38,801 nt of DNA from Terriglobia bacterium (lineage in GTDB: Bacteria > Acidobacteriota > Terriglobia > Bryobacterales > Bryobacteraceae), in contig JAJPHN010000018.1 in NCBI GenBank assembly GCA_021325235.1, positions 1-38,801 of the forward strand, read 5' to 3'. The position numbers were made by a program, and so were the translations under genes. How positions within the stretch are numbered: the stretch's first letter is position 1; every line of letters begins with the position of its first letter. Below are positions 1-7,440 of the stretch, one piece after another. The notes below the pieces were generated by a model. It had not been told where the DNA came from. It was given only the letters and a program-made list of their open reading frames with translations, and searched no databases.

Positions 1-136
1 CTGCCTCCGCGCACAGAAGTAGCATGGCGAAAAGCGAACACCTGGCGAAAGCGGGAGTAAGTGGCTGAAAACGCTCGGTCGATTTTTATGCTGCGGCTGT
101 GAACGGCCTTTGGACATTACAATATAAGTTCCCGCC
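1..136. other. Upstream region of metH, no confident gene
   Basis: A short open frame on the plus strand runs from the window edge to a TGA at 66-68 and could be the tail of an upstream gene, but it is too short to identify. Just before metH lies an AT-rich box, TATAAG at 123-128 (or TACAAT at 118-123), which could be a -10 element. No good -35 and no Shine-Dalgarno sequence precede the metH ATG, so the start may be leaderless or the promoter may lie further upstream. No cobalamin or SAM riboswitch is recognisable in these 136 bases. Confidence 0.4.
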
Positions 137-3100
137 ATGTCTGAATTCCCCCGTGAGAGCCAGGCGGAACGCCGGCAGGCTCTTGAAGACGCGCTTTCTA
201 CCCGTATTCTCGTGCTCGATGGAGCGATGGGAACGATGCTGCAGGACCGGCATCTGACGGCGGCGGATTTTGGCGGGCCATCGCTCGAAGGCTGCAACGA
301 GAACCTGGTGGTGACACGGCCCGACGTCATTCTCGACATTCATCGCGCGTACTACACGGCGGGGTCGGACATTGTCGAGACGAACACGTTTGGCTCGAGC
401 TCGATCGTGCTGGCGGAGTTTGGGATTGCGGAGAAGTCGTACGAGCTGAGCCGGCGCGCGGCGGAACTGGCGCGAGAAGCGGCGGCGGAATTTTCGACGA
501 CGGCGCGGCCGCGATTCGTGGCGGGATCGATCGGGCCGACGACGAAGGCGATCTCGATTAACGGCGGGATTACGTTTCCGGAATTGATCGAGAGTTTCTA
601 CACGCAGTCGAAAGGGCTGGTGGAGGGCGGGGCGGATTTTCTGCTGCTCGAAACCTGCAACGACACGCGCACGATCAAAGCGGGACTGCTGGCGATTCAC
701 CGGCTGGGCAAAGAGCGCGGGGAACGGATTCCGGTGGTGGTGTCGGGGACGATCGAGCAAATGGGCACGATGCTCGCGGGGCAGCCGGCGGATGCGTTTT
801 ATGTTTCGATTGCACATGCGGACTTGCTGGCGGTCGGGCTGAACTGCGCGACGGGCCCGGAGTTCATGACCGATCACATCCGCTCGATTCATGAGCTGGC
901 GGCGACGCGCGTTTCGTGTTATCCGAACGCGGGATTGCCGGATGCGGAGACGGGGCAGTATCTGGAAACGCCGCAGAGCCTGGCGCATCAGCTCGAGCGA
1001 TTTGTCGATCATGGCTGGCTGAATGTTGTCGGGGGATGCTGCGGGACGCGGCCGGATCATATTCGCGCGATCGCGCAGATGGTGGATGGGAAGAAGCCGC
1101 GGCCTTTGAAAGAGCCGGCGCACCGGACGTATTTTTCGGGAATTGAGGTGGTGGAGGCGGAGGACAGCAACCGGCCGCTGATCGTGGGTGAGCGGACGAA
1201 TGTGATCGGCTCGCGGCTGTTCAAGAACATGATCGCGGAAGAGAAGTGGGAAGAGGCGACCGAGATCGCACGGCGGCAGATACGGAACGGGGCGCACATC
1301 ATCGACGTCTGCCTGCAATCGAGTGATCGCGACGAGCTGGCCGATATTCCGCCGTTCTATGAAAAGCTGATCCGCAAGATTAAGGCGCCGATCATGATCG
1401 ACACGACGGATCCGCGCTCGGTGGAACTTTCGCTCACGTATTGCCAGGGCAAGGCAATTATCAACTCGGTCAATCTGGAGGATGGCGAGGAGAAGTTTGA
1501 GCGCATCTGTCCGGTAGCGCGCGAGTATGGGGCGGCGCTGGTGGTGGGCTGCATCGACGAAGATCCGGTGCAGGCGCAGGCGTTCACACGGGAGCGAAAG
1601 CTGGCGGTTGCGAAGCGTTCGGTGGAACTGTTGACCACGAAATACGGAATTGCGCCGGAGGACATCCTTATCGATCCGCTGGTGTTTCCGTGCGCGACGG
1701 GCGATGAGAACTACATTGGCGGCGCGGTGGAGACGATTGAATCAATCCGACTCATCAAGCAGCAGATCCCGTACGTCAAAACCATCCTCGGGATCTCCAA
1801 TATTTCGTTCGGGCTGCCGGCTGCTGCGCGCGAGGTCGTCAACTCGGTTTTCCTCTACTACTGCACTCAGGCCGGGCTCGATCTGGCGATCGTCAATTCC
1901 GAGAAGCTCGAACGGTTTGCGTCGCTTCCGAAGGCGGAGCGGGCGCTGGCTGAGGCGCTGCTGTTTAATACACCTCCGGCGAGTGTCCCGGCAGACCATC
2001 CGAACGCATCGCTCCTCCATCTTGCTCATGAGAATCAGGCTCTCAGGGACTGGAGAGAGCAATCGCGTGACCAAAAGATCGCGATCAACCAGTTTCATAT
2101 TGCGGCGATTTCGGAGCACTTTCGCGGGACGGTGCGGGAGAAGAAAGCGGCGGCGGATCTGCCGCTGGACGAACGGCTGGCGAACTACATTATTCAGGGC
2201 ACGAAGGACGGACTGATTCCGGACCTGGAGCGCAAACGCGCGGAAGGCGCGGCGCCGCTCGACATTATCAACGGGCCGCTGATGGCGGGAATGGCCGAGG
2301 TCGGACGGCTGTTCAACAAGAACGAGCTGATTGTGGCGGAGGTGCTGCAGTCAGCGGAGGCGATGAAGGCTGCTGTCAATCATTTGCAGCAGTTTATGGA
2401 GAAATCCGAGAGCTCGACGCGGGGCAAGATCGTGCTCGCCACGGTGAAAGGCGATGTGCATGACATCGGCAAGAACCTGGTTGAGATTATCTTGAGCAAC
2501 AACGGATTCGAGGTGGTGAATCTCGGGATTAAAGTGCCGCCGGAGGAGCTGATCAAGGCGTATCACGAGCACCGGCCGGATGCGATCGGGCTTTCGGGGC
2601 TGCTGGTGAAGAGCGCGCAGCAGATGGTGACGACGGCGGAGGATTTTCGCGATGCAGGTATTCACGTTCCGCTGCTGGTAGGCGGAGCTGCTTTATCCGA
2701 AAAGTTCACGAAGACGAAGATCGGGCCGATGTATGCTTCGCCCACGTTCTATGCCAAAGATGCGATGACGGGGCTGCGGCTGATGAACGAGATTACCGAC
2801 CCGGCGATTCGGGAAGAGGTGCTGACAAAGCATATCTTTCGCGATATGCCGGCAGAGAAAGTCGAGCAGGAGCCGGTGGTGGTGCCGTCGGGCGAGCGGC
2901 GGAGTCCGAAAGTGCGGACCGATGTGCCGATTCCGAGCGTGCCGTACACGGAGCGGCGGGCGCGCACGATTCCGAACCTGGCGGAAGTCTGGAGCTACAT
3001 CAATCCGTTCATGTTGTACGGGCGGCATCTGGGGTTCAAGGGCAATTTTGAGAAGATGCTGGCGGAGCGCGATCCGAAGGCGCTCGAGTTATTTCACACG

Positions 3101-3736
3101 GTCGAGGATGTGAAGCAGAAAGCTGCGACGTTTATGAAGGTGCGCGGCGTCTGGCAGTTCTTCGAAGCCGAGCGCGACGGGAATGCGGTGCATCTGTTCG
3201 AGCCGGGCGGGAAGACGCCGATCGAGACGTTCCGGTTTGGGCGGCAGGCGAAGTCGGATGGATTGTGCCTGAGCGATTACGTCCTCGATCCGCAGGATGG
3301 CAGGCGGGATCACCTGGCGCTGTTTGTGGTGACGGCGGGCGAGCAGGTGCTGGAGCGTTCGCAACAGGCGAAGGAGCGGGGCGATTTTCTGGAGGCGCAT
3401 GCGCTGCAGGCGCTGGCGATCGAGACGGCGGAAGCAGCGGCGGAGTGGCTGCACCGGCGGCTGCGCGAGGATTTCGGTTTCCCGGATCCGGCGGAGATGA
3501 CGATGCAGGAGCGGTTTACGTCGCGGTATCGGGGCAAGCGGTACAGCTTCGGGTATCCGGCGTGTCCGAATTTAGAGGACCAGGCGAAATTGTGGAAGCT
3601 GCTGCGGCCCGAGGAGATTGGCGTGCAGTTGACCGAAGGCTTCATGATGGAGCCGGAGGCGAGCGTGTCGGGGCTGGTGTTTCATCATCCGGACTGCGTG
3701 TATTTCAGTGCGGCGGAGGAGACGGAAGCGGCTTAG
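137..3736 (+). CDS. metH: Cobalamin-dependent methionine synthase MetH
   Basis: This 1199-residue cytosolic enzyme transfers a methyl group from 5-methyltetrahydrofolate to homocysteine through cobalamin, giving methionine and tetrahydrofolate. All four modules are present. The N-terminal homocysteine domain has zinc ligands Cys237 (GLNCATGP) and Cys301-Cys302 (GGCCGT). The pterin-binding domain starts near residue 350 (VGERTNVIGS). The cobalamin domain carries DVHDIG at 773-778, where His775 is the expected lower cobalt ligand. The C-terminal reactivation domain has RYRGKRYSFGYPACP near 1130-1144, which binds S-adenosylmethionine. The length is normal for the family and no lesion is seen. 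The ATG at 137 fits the usual N-terminus, although no ribosome-binding site is obvious. No metF or other methionine gene is adjacent. The gene converges with the small membrane-protein gene at 3774, leaving 37 bases between stops. Confidence 0.98.
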   Translation: MSEFPRESQAERRQALEDALSTRILVLDGAMGTMLQDRHLTAADFGGPSLEGCNENLVVTRPDVILDIHRAYYTAGSDIVETNTFGSSSIVLAEFGIAEKSYELSRRAAELAREAAAEFSTTARPRFVAGSIGPTTKAISINGGITFPELIESFYTQSKGLVEGGADFLLLETCNDTRTIKAGLLAIHRLGKERGERIPVVVSGTIEQMGTMLAGQPADAFYVSIAHADLLAVGLNCATGPEFMTDHIRSIHELAATRVSCYPNAGLPDAETGQYLETPQSLAHQLERFVDHGWLNVVGGCCGTRPDHIRAIAQMVDGKKPRPLKEPAHRTYFSGIEVVEAEDSNRPLIVGERTNVIGSRLFKNMIAEEKWEEATEIARRQIRNGAHIIDVCLQSSDRDELADIPPFYEKLIRKIKAPIMIDTTDPRSVELSLTYCQGKAIINSVNLEDGEEKFERICPVAREYGAALVVGCIDEDPVQAQAFTRERKLAVAKRSVELLTTKYGIAPEDILIDPLVFPCATGDENYIGGAVETIESIRLIKQQIPYVKTILGISNISFGLPAAAREVVNSVFLYYCTQAGLDLAIVNSEKLERFASLPKAERALAEALLFNTPPASVPADHPNASLLHLAHENQALRDWREQSRDQKIAINQFHIAAISEHFRGTVREKKAAADLPLDERLANYIIQGTKDGLIPDLERKRAEGAAPLDIINGPLMAGMAEVGRLFNKNELIVAEVLQSAEAMKAAVNHLQQFMEKSESSTRGKIVLATVKGDVHDIGKNLVEIILSNNGFEVVNLGIKVPPEELIKAYHEHRPDAIGLSGLLVKSAQQMVTTAEDFRDAGIHVPLLVGGAALSEKFTKTKIGPMYASPTFYAKDAMTGLRLMNEITDPAIREEVLTKHIFRDMPAEKVEQEPVVVPSGERRSPKVRTDVPIPSVPYTERRARTIPNLAEVWSYINPFMLYGRHLGFKGNFEKMLAERDPKALELFHTVEDVKQKAATFMKVRGVWQFFEAERDGNAVHLFEPGGKTPIETFRFGRQAKSDGLCLSDYVLDPQDGRRDHLALFVVTAGEQVLERSQQAKERGDFLEAHALQALAIETAEAAAEWLHRRLREDFGFPDPAEMTMQERFTSRYRGKRYSFGYPACPNLEDQAKLWKLLRPEEIGVQLTEGFMMEPEASVSGLVFHHPDCVYFSAAEETEAA

Positions 3737-3773
3737 GTTTAGAGGCGCACGCTTCCGGCTCCGGTTCGGCGTT

Positions 3774-3998
3774 CTAGGTTACGGGTGCGCGGTTCGGGTT
3801 CTTCGAGAACAGGCGACGAACCAGGTGGCCTTTCCACATCCAGAGCCCGGTGAGAAGGATCACCGGGACGAAGAAGAAGCGCGTAATTCGGGCGTAGTAG
3901 TGGACCTGATCGAAGGGGCTGTAGATATAGCCGATGATCGGGATGCCGAAGACGATGTGGATCCAGCGGAAGATCACGCGTTGGGTGGCGGCAGTCAT
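3774..3998 (-). CDS. Small two-TM membrane protein
   Basis: A 74-residue protein with two hydrophobic stretches (about residues 12-30 and 38-57) and a basic C-terminus (KGHLVRRLFSKNP). It is likely an inner-membrane protein of unknown function, and I do not recognise a named family. It starts with ATG 18 bases downstream of the SRPBCC gene and runs in the same direction, so it is probably the last gene of the ArsR-SRPBCC transcript. Arg, Tyr and Trp residues flank the predicted helices, as is usual for real membrane proteins. The gene is probably genuine because it fills the space between the operon and metH in frame and without overlap. Confidence 0.75.
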   Translation of the reverse strand: MTAATQRVIFRWIHIVFGIPIIGYIYSPFDQVHYYARITRFFFVPVILLTGLWMWKGHLVRRLFSKNPNRAPVT

Positions 3999-4016
3999 GA
4001 TCGTGCGTCCTCCTGT

Positions 4017-4565
4017 TTACGATTTCTGGTTGCCCCAGCTCGGTTGTTCGACACCGAACTGCTGCGCGTACTCAGCGTTTAATTTTTGCCAGCCGGCGAA
4101 CTTCATCAGTTCGGGGCCGCCCATGCGGCCGATGGGCGTACCAGCCAGATAGCGGTCGAGAACGTCGAAGGAGATGTGCCAGCCAGCGGCGCCCCAGGAG
4201 ATGAAGCGGCGATCGATGGTGTGCCAGAGCTTCAGGCGTGTGCCGCCGTCGAAAGGCTCGAGTTCCCATCGGGTATCGTCGTATTCGAGCAGCCTGGGAG
4301 CGTCCGCGCGGGTCACTTTCGTTTGAATGGGCGTGGGCGCCGCGCCGATCCAGGTGAGCTGCACGGTTCCGACGTTCGCGAGGCTCTTGTCGGTTTCGAA
4401 CGGAGCCCATTCGCGCAGCTGGGAAGGCTCGGTGAGCGCTTGCCAGACTTTCTCGGGCGAGTGGCGCAGCTCGCGGACGAGAATCAACGTCCACTTGTCT
4501 CCTTCACTCTTGCGCACTTCGGCTCCAGTTGCGGGGCCGGGCATGTACGGATCGCGATGGCTCAT
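4017..4565 (-). CDS. SRPBCC (AHSA1-type) domain protein
   Basis: A 182-residue cytosolic protein of the START/Bet v1-like SRPBCC superfamily, close to the Aha1-C-terminal-like group. Typical features are the opening RELRHSPEKVWQALTEPSQL (helix-grip start, about residues 31-50), the WAPF segment and the late GGTRLKLWHTIDRR strand pair. These proteins bind hydrophobic ligands in a cavity, and the ligand cannot be read from sequence. The start codon overlaps the stop of the upstream ArsR-type gene by four bases (4562-4565). ArsR plus SRPBCC is a very common bacterial pair in which the regulator controls the ligand-binding protein. Start and length are normal. Confidence 0.92.
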   Translation of the reverse strand: MSHRDPYMPGPATGAEVRKSEGDKWTLILVRELRHSPEKVWQALTEPSQLREWAPFETDKSLANVGTVQLTWIGAAPTPIQTKVTRADAPRLLEYDDTRWELEPFDGGTRLKLWHTIDRRFISWGAAGWHISFDVLDRYLAGTPIGRMGGPELMKFAGWQKLNAEYAQQFGVEQPSWGNQKS

Positions 4566-4954
4566 TTCTTTCTCCTTGTCTTCTTTTTGGGTGGTGATTT
4601 CTTTGCGGGTTCGGGCTTTGCGGGTTCGGGTGGATGCAGGCGGTCGAGATGGCGTTCGAGCGCGTCGACGTGAGCGGACCAGAAGCGGCGGAACGGGGCG
4701 AGCCAGGCATCGATCTCCTGGAGCGGCTCCGGGCGCAGGCGATAGAGACGGCGCTGGGCGTCGACGGTCGCTTCAACGAAACCGGCTTCGCGCAGGACGC
4801 GCAGGTGCCGGGAAACGGCGGGCTGCGGCAGGCGGAGGCGGCGCTCGATCTCACCCACCGACTGCTGGGAAGAGACGAGCAGATTCAGGATGGCGCGGCG
4901 GTTCGGCTCGGCGATGATTTCGAACACAGACTCCACAGTTGTTATATACGACAT
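4562..4954 (-). CDS. ArsR-family transcriptional regulator
   Basis: A winged-helix repressor of the ArsR family (130 residues from ATG at 4954). The core runs from FEIIAEPNRRAILNLL through the recognition helix (QPAVSRHLRVLREAG, about residues 42-56) to the wing (VDAQRRLYRLRPEP). No metal-binding Cys cluster is seen, so it belongs to the non-metal group usually paired with SRPBCC proteins. The C-terminal tail is rich in Pro, Ala and Lys, ending KKKTRRKK. An in-frame TTG start upstream (5053) would add 33 residues that do not look like the family. The sequence also offers a GTG at 4936, codon 7, which coincides with the predicted transcription start of the promoter described at 4943-4972. The true start is therefore either ATG 4954 or leaderless GTG 4936. 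Confidence 0.92.
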   Translation of the reverse strand: MSYITTVESVFEIIAEPNRRAILNLLVSSQQSVGEIERRLRLPQPAVSRHLRVLREAGFVEATVDAQRRLYRLRPEPLQEIDAWLAPFRRFWSAHVDALERHLDRLHPPEPAKPEPAKKSPPKKKTRRKK

Positions 4955-4972
4955 TGTGCATATACGTGTCAA
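4943..4972 (-). promoter_or_regulatory. Sigma70-like promoter and possible ArsR operator
   Basis: On the minus strand TTGACA (4972-4967) is followed after 18 bases by TATATA (4948-4943). This is a near-consensus promoter, and its start point would fall near 4936. The heptamer ATATACG occurs twice on the plus strand, at 4944-4950 and 4960-4966, a spacing of 16 bases, one and a half helical turns. The repeats sit inside the promoter and are a plausible operator for the regulator encoded here (autoregulation). The promoter is seen in the sequence; operator function is inferred. Confidence 0.6.
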
Positions 4973-5004
4973 GATATATAAGAGACGGGTATAACTATTT
5001 TTGG

Positions 5005-5056
5005 AAATTGGAAAATCCGCTTGCTGCGCGCGCGGCTCAGTTAGCGCTTCCAATTT
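5005..5056. repeat. 9-bp perfect inverted repeat
   Basis: AAATTGGAA at 5005-5013 is matched by TTCCAATTT at 5048-5056 with a 34-base GC-rich spacer. It lies between the stop of the acyltransferase-like gene (5078) and the ArsR promoter. The AT-rich stem without an adjacent T-run is not a typical intrinsic terminator. It could be a pair of protein-binding sites or an mRNA 3' end structure. Confidence 0.45.
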
Positions 5057-5077
5057 GCGGGTACTAATCGCTTCGTT

Positions 5078-6166
5078 TCAGTCGCCGGCGGCCTGGCGGG
5101 GTGCGGGGGCGGGGCTCGGGCCGAAGAAGGAGCCCACGGATTTGATGCGGGTGCGGATGACCGAAAGCACGGCCATGAGGACGAGCAGGATGGTGGTGAA
5201 GAGCAGGACCTGCGGCACGGAAAGCGCTTCTTTCCAGATACCGAACCAGCGGCCATAGACGATTTCGATGTGGACCCAGTAGACCAGCAGCGAAGTGGTA
5301 CCGAGCTGGCGGAAGAGGCTCCACTTCTCCAGCGGGGCGAGGCGAACCCAGAGAAACGCGATGGCCAGCATGATGAGCACGACGCCCAGCTTGATGAGAA
5401 TCATGCACGGGCTATTGAGCCAGAAATCGCTCTTGGCGTAGATGGAGTAGGGCTGATTGGAGAAATAGTAAGCAGCTCCGGCGATGCCGAGGCCGATGCT
5501 GAGGGTCCATTGGAGCACGCGCGGAAGATCGTCGGGCTTGACGACGCGCAGGATGCTGCCGAAAGCGAGTCCGAAGGCGAGGAACGAGGCCCAGGGGAAG
5601 AAGCCGAAGTAATTCAGGCTGGGGAAGAAGTAGCCGCGGACGAGTTTTGGGACGCCGTCGGCGGGGATCATGCTGATGACGGGCGAGAGGCCGGCGATGA
5701 CCAGGCCGAGAACGGTGCAGAGGCGGATGCGCTCGAGGGTGGTGAAGACGGCCATGGGCGCCATGATGAGCATGGCCATGCCCATGCAGTTGAGGATGTC
5801 GACGCGCAGGAGTTCGCTGGCCGGGCTGGTGGGAAAGCCGAACACGTAGAGCTGAATGCGGAAGAGAAACGCGATCAGAAAGAGATAGCGCGAGCGCTTG
5901 AGAGCGGCGACGACGCGCTGGCCGGCGGATTTGCCCTGGCGCTGCTGGCTGTCCATGAGGAACGCGAAGGTGATGCCAGTCAGCAGGAGAAAGATGGCAG
6001 GCGGCATGCCGCCAAGAAATTGCGAGAGAACAAACGGACCTTTGGAGCGGAGATCGGTGCGGGTGAAGGAATCGAAGACGTGCCCCTGCAGCATGATGAC
6101 GGCTGCAAAACCGCGCGTCCAGTCGATGAACGCGAGCCGGCCGGCGGATGTCTTCTTATCTGGCAT
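5078..6166 (-). CDS. Membrane acyltransferase-like protein (HGSNAT/DUF1624 type)
   Basis: A 362-residue polytopic inner-membrane protein with roughly nine to ten hydrophobic helices. The N-terminus has the hallmark RLAFIDWTRGFAAVIMLQGH of heparan-alpha-glucosaminide N-acetyltransferase-like / DUF1624 and related acyltransferase-3-like proteins; the conserved D-W-x-R-G and following His lie at about residues 14-28. Such proteins move acyl groups onto sugars or other acceptors across the membrane, but the donor and acceptor here are unknown. The C-terminus is a Pro/Ala-rich cytosolic tail. It follows the LolA-like gene on the same strand by 55 bases, so co-transcription is possible. No strong ribosome-binding site precedes the ATG at 6166. 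Confidence 0.85.
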   Translation of the reverse strand: MPDKKTSAGRLAFIDWTRGFAAVIMLQGHVFDSFTRTDLRSKGPFVLSQFLGGMPPAIFLLLTGITFAFLMDSQQRQGKSAGQRVVAALKRSRYLFLIAFLFRIQLYVFGFPTSPASELLRVDILNCMGMAMLIMAPMAVFTTLERIRLCTVLGLVIAGLSPVISMIPADGVPKLVRGYFFPSLNYFGFFPWASFLAFGLAFGSILRVVKPDDLPRVLQWTLSIGLGIAGAAYYFSNQPYSIYAKSDFWLNSPCMILIKLGVVLIMLAIAFLWVRLAPLEKWSLFRQLGTTSLLVYWVHIEIVYGRWFGIWKEALSVPQVLLFTTILLVLMAVLSVIRTRIKSVGSFFGPSPAPAPRQAAGD

Positions 6167-6221
6167 GCACGATTCTTGTTCGCCACCGCTGTGCTAAACG
6201 CGCGGGCGGGCGAGAGTACTT

Positions 6222-6893
6222 CTACGAGCTCTGTTTATTGACGCCGGGAGGCAGTTTGAGTTCCAGTTTGCCGTGGATGGCGGGGCGCAGATTGATGTCG
6301 GTGTACGTGACGATGCGGTAATTGCCGGAAGGTTCGTAGAACTCCTGCTGGATGGGATAGGCGGCATCGTTCGGGATCCACATCTCGATTTTGCTGAGGC
6401 GCTTGGCGACGTCGGGATTCTTGGGAACGAGGGCGAGCTTAGTGGTTTCGCGGTTGCCGAGCTTTTCCGTGCCTTCGGAGCTGATGGTGTAGGCGTTGGC
6501 GAGATCGCGTCCCGAAGAGCCGAATCCGAGGAGGAGGAACTGGTTCAGGACGTCGGTATTCTTGCCGAGATCGTAGTCCTGATACGAGTTGAGTTTAGGG
6601 TAGTAGATGCGAACAATGCGGCCGAGGAAGCCGATCTGGCGGGAATCGGTTTCGCCCGAGAAATCGAGGATGGCGCGCACCTGGCCATCCTTGAGGCGCT
6701 GCATTTTGAAGGTACCGCTCTCGCTGGTGGTGTCGTTGATGATGGCGGTGTGGGTGGTCATGTGGACATTGGCGGTCATGGAGTGGAAGCTCGGGGCGGC
6801 TTTATCCATGCGCGCCAGCACGGTCTCGACGCTTTCCGCGTGAGCGAGCGCGCCGCCTAACAGGCACACCAGAGGAAGTAGGAACTTAGTCAT
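6222..6893 (-). CDS. LolA-like outer-membrane lipoprotein-sorting protein
   Basis: A 223-residue exported protein. Residues 1-19 form a clear signal peptide (MTKFLLPLVCLLGGALAHA), and cleavage is expected before Glu-Ser. The rest is a LolA/LppX-like half-barrel: ARMDKAAPSFHSMTANVHM at the start, then alternating strands such as GTFKMQRLKDGQVRAILDF and KIEMWIPNDAAYPIQQEFYE. Proteins of this kind bind lipid or lipoprotein acyl chains in the periplasm. Lack of a LolB partner nearby leaves the cargo open. It sits 24 bases after the small TM-protein gene and upstream of the acyltransferase-like gene, all on the minus strand, suggesting an envelope-related unit. Confidence 0.88.
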   Translation of the reverse strand: MTKFLLPLVCLLGGALAHAESVETVLARMDKAAPSFHSMTANVHMTTHTAIINDTTSESGTFKMQRLKDGQVRAILDFSGETDSRQIGFLGRIVRIYYPKLNSYQDYDLGKNTDVLNQFLLLGFGSSGRDLANAYTISSEGTEKLGNRETTKLALVPKNPDVAKRLSKIEMWIPNDAAYPIQQEFYEPSGNYRIVTYTDINLRPAIHGKLELKLPPGVNKQSS

Positions 6894-6917
6894 GAATGTC
6901 TCGTATGGTTTTCAGGA

Positions 6918-7274
6918 TCAGGGCGCGGCATGCGCGATGAAACCCTTCACTTCCTGCTCGGCCTCGTCGCGAATCGGCTCGACGCGCAGCACGTGCCAGC
7001 GCTTGCCGGTGCGCTGATGAATAAGCGCTTCGGCACGCGCGGACCGCTCCGCCTCGGGCACGCTGGCAAGCAGACCGGGAGCGATAAACACGTTGTTGAT
7101 TCCGTTGCGCGAGGAGATCAGGATTACGCTCGAGGCTTTGGGCTGATCGTGGAACCATTCGCGCGGGGTAGCGAAAATAAAGAGCAGAATCAGCGCGACC
7201 ACGACGTCGTATTGCCAGGATGCGCGCGCGAAATCCCAGAAAAGCAGGCGGCGGCCGAAGCCGAGAGTAGACAC
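6918..7274 (-). CDS. Conserved small single-TM protein
   Basis: A 118-residue protein read from GTG at 7274 (in protein VSTLGFGRRLLFWDFARASW), with one strong membrane helix at about residues 22-40 (VVVALILLFIFATPREWF). A soluble domain follows with strands VILISSRNGINNVFIAPG and a late KRWHVLRVEPIRDEAEQE, rich in charged residues. The family is not one I can name; the domain probably faces the periplasm. The GTG is preceded by AAGGG, and this start is preferred over the longer in-frame option at 7397, whose extra 41 residues look random. It lies 24 bases upstream of the LolA-like gene and is probably co-transcribed with it. Confidence 0.75.
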   Translation of the reverse strand: MSTLGFGRRLLFWDFARASWQYDVVVALILLFIFATPREWFHDQPKASSVILISSRNGINNVFIAPGLLASVPEAERSARAEALIHQRTGKRWHVLRVEPIRDEAEQEVKGFIAHAAP

Positions 7275-7440
7275 ATTCCCTTCGCCTGTCACTACGGGCA
7301 GTTTAACACCCAAAAGGGCCCGCGCGAGGGCTACAAACAGCAGGTCCGGAAGGGGGTGAGCGGTTCTGAGAGATGCTTTGGATTTTGACCGGGGCACATC
7401 GTTTCGATGGCTTCGAGCAGCAGGCCCCGGATATTTTTGC
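7275..7440. other. Intergenic region with nested hairpins
   Basis: No gene is seen. A 7-bp stem CCGGGGC/GCCCCGG (7389-7395 with 7424-7430) encloses a small perfect hairpin CATCG-TTT-CGATG (7397-7409). It follows the stop of the ADOP permease gene and may be its transcript end. The only good T-run (TATTTTT, 7431-7437) lies on the plus-strand side, so terminator activity for the minus strand is uncertain. Confidence 0.35.

Noticed and set aside
86-1318. Long open frame antisense to metH
   Set aside because: Arg/Pro-rich nonsense translation opposite well-conserved methionine synthase motifs.
5270-6241. Acidic plus-strand open frame opposite the acyltransferase-like gene
   Set aside because: The Glu/Asp/Ala-rich composition is the mirror of a membrane protein; no start signal or motif.
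7389-7430. Intrinsic terminator for the ADOP gene
   Set aside because: The stem is good but the T-run lies on the wrong strand and the loop is long, so it is listed only as a hairpin region.
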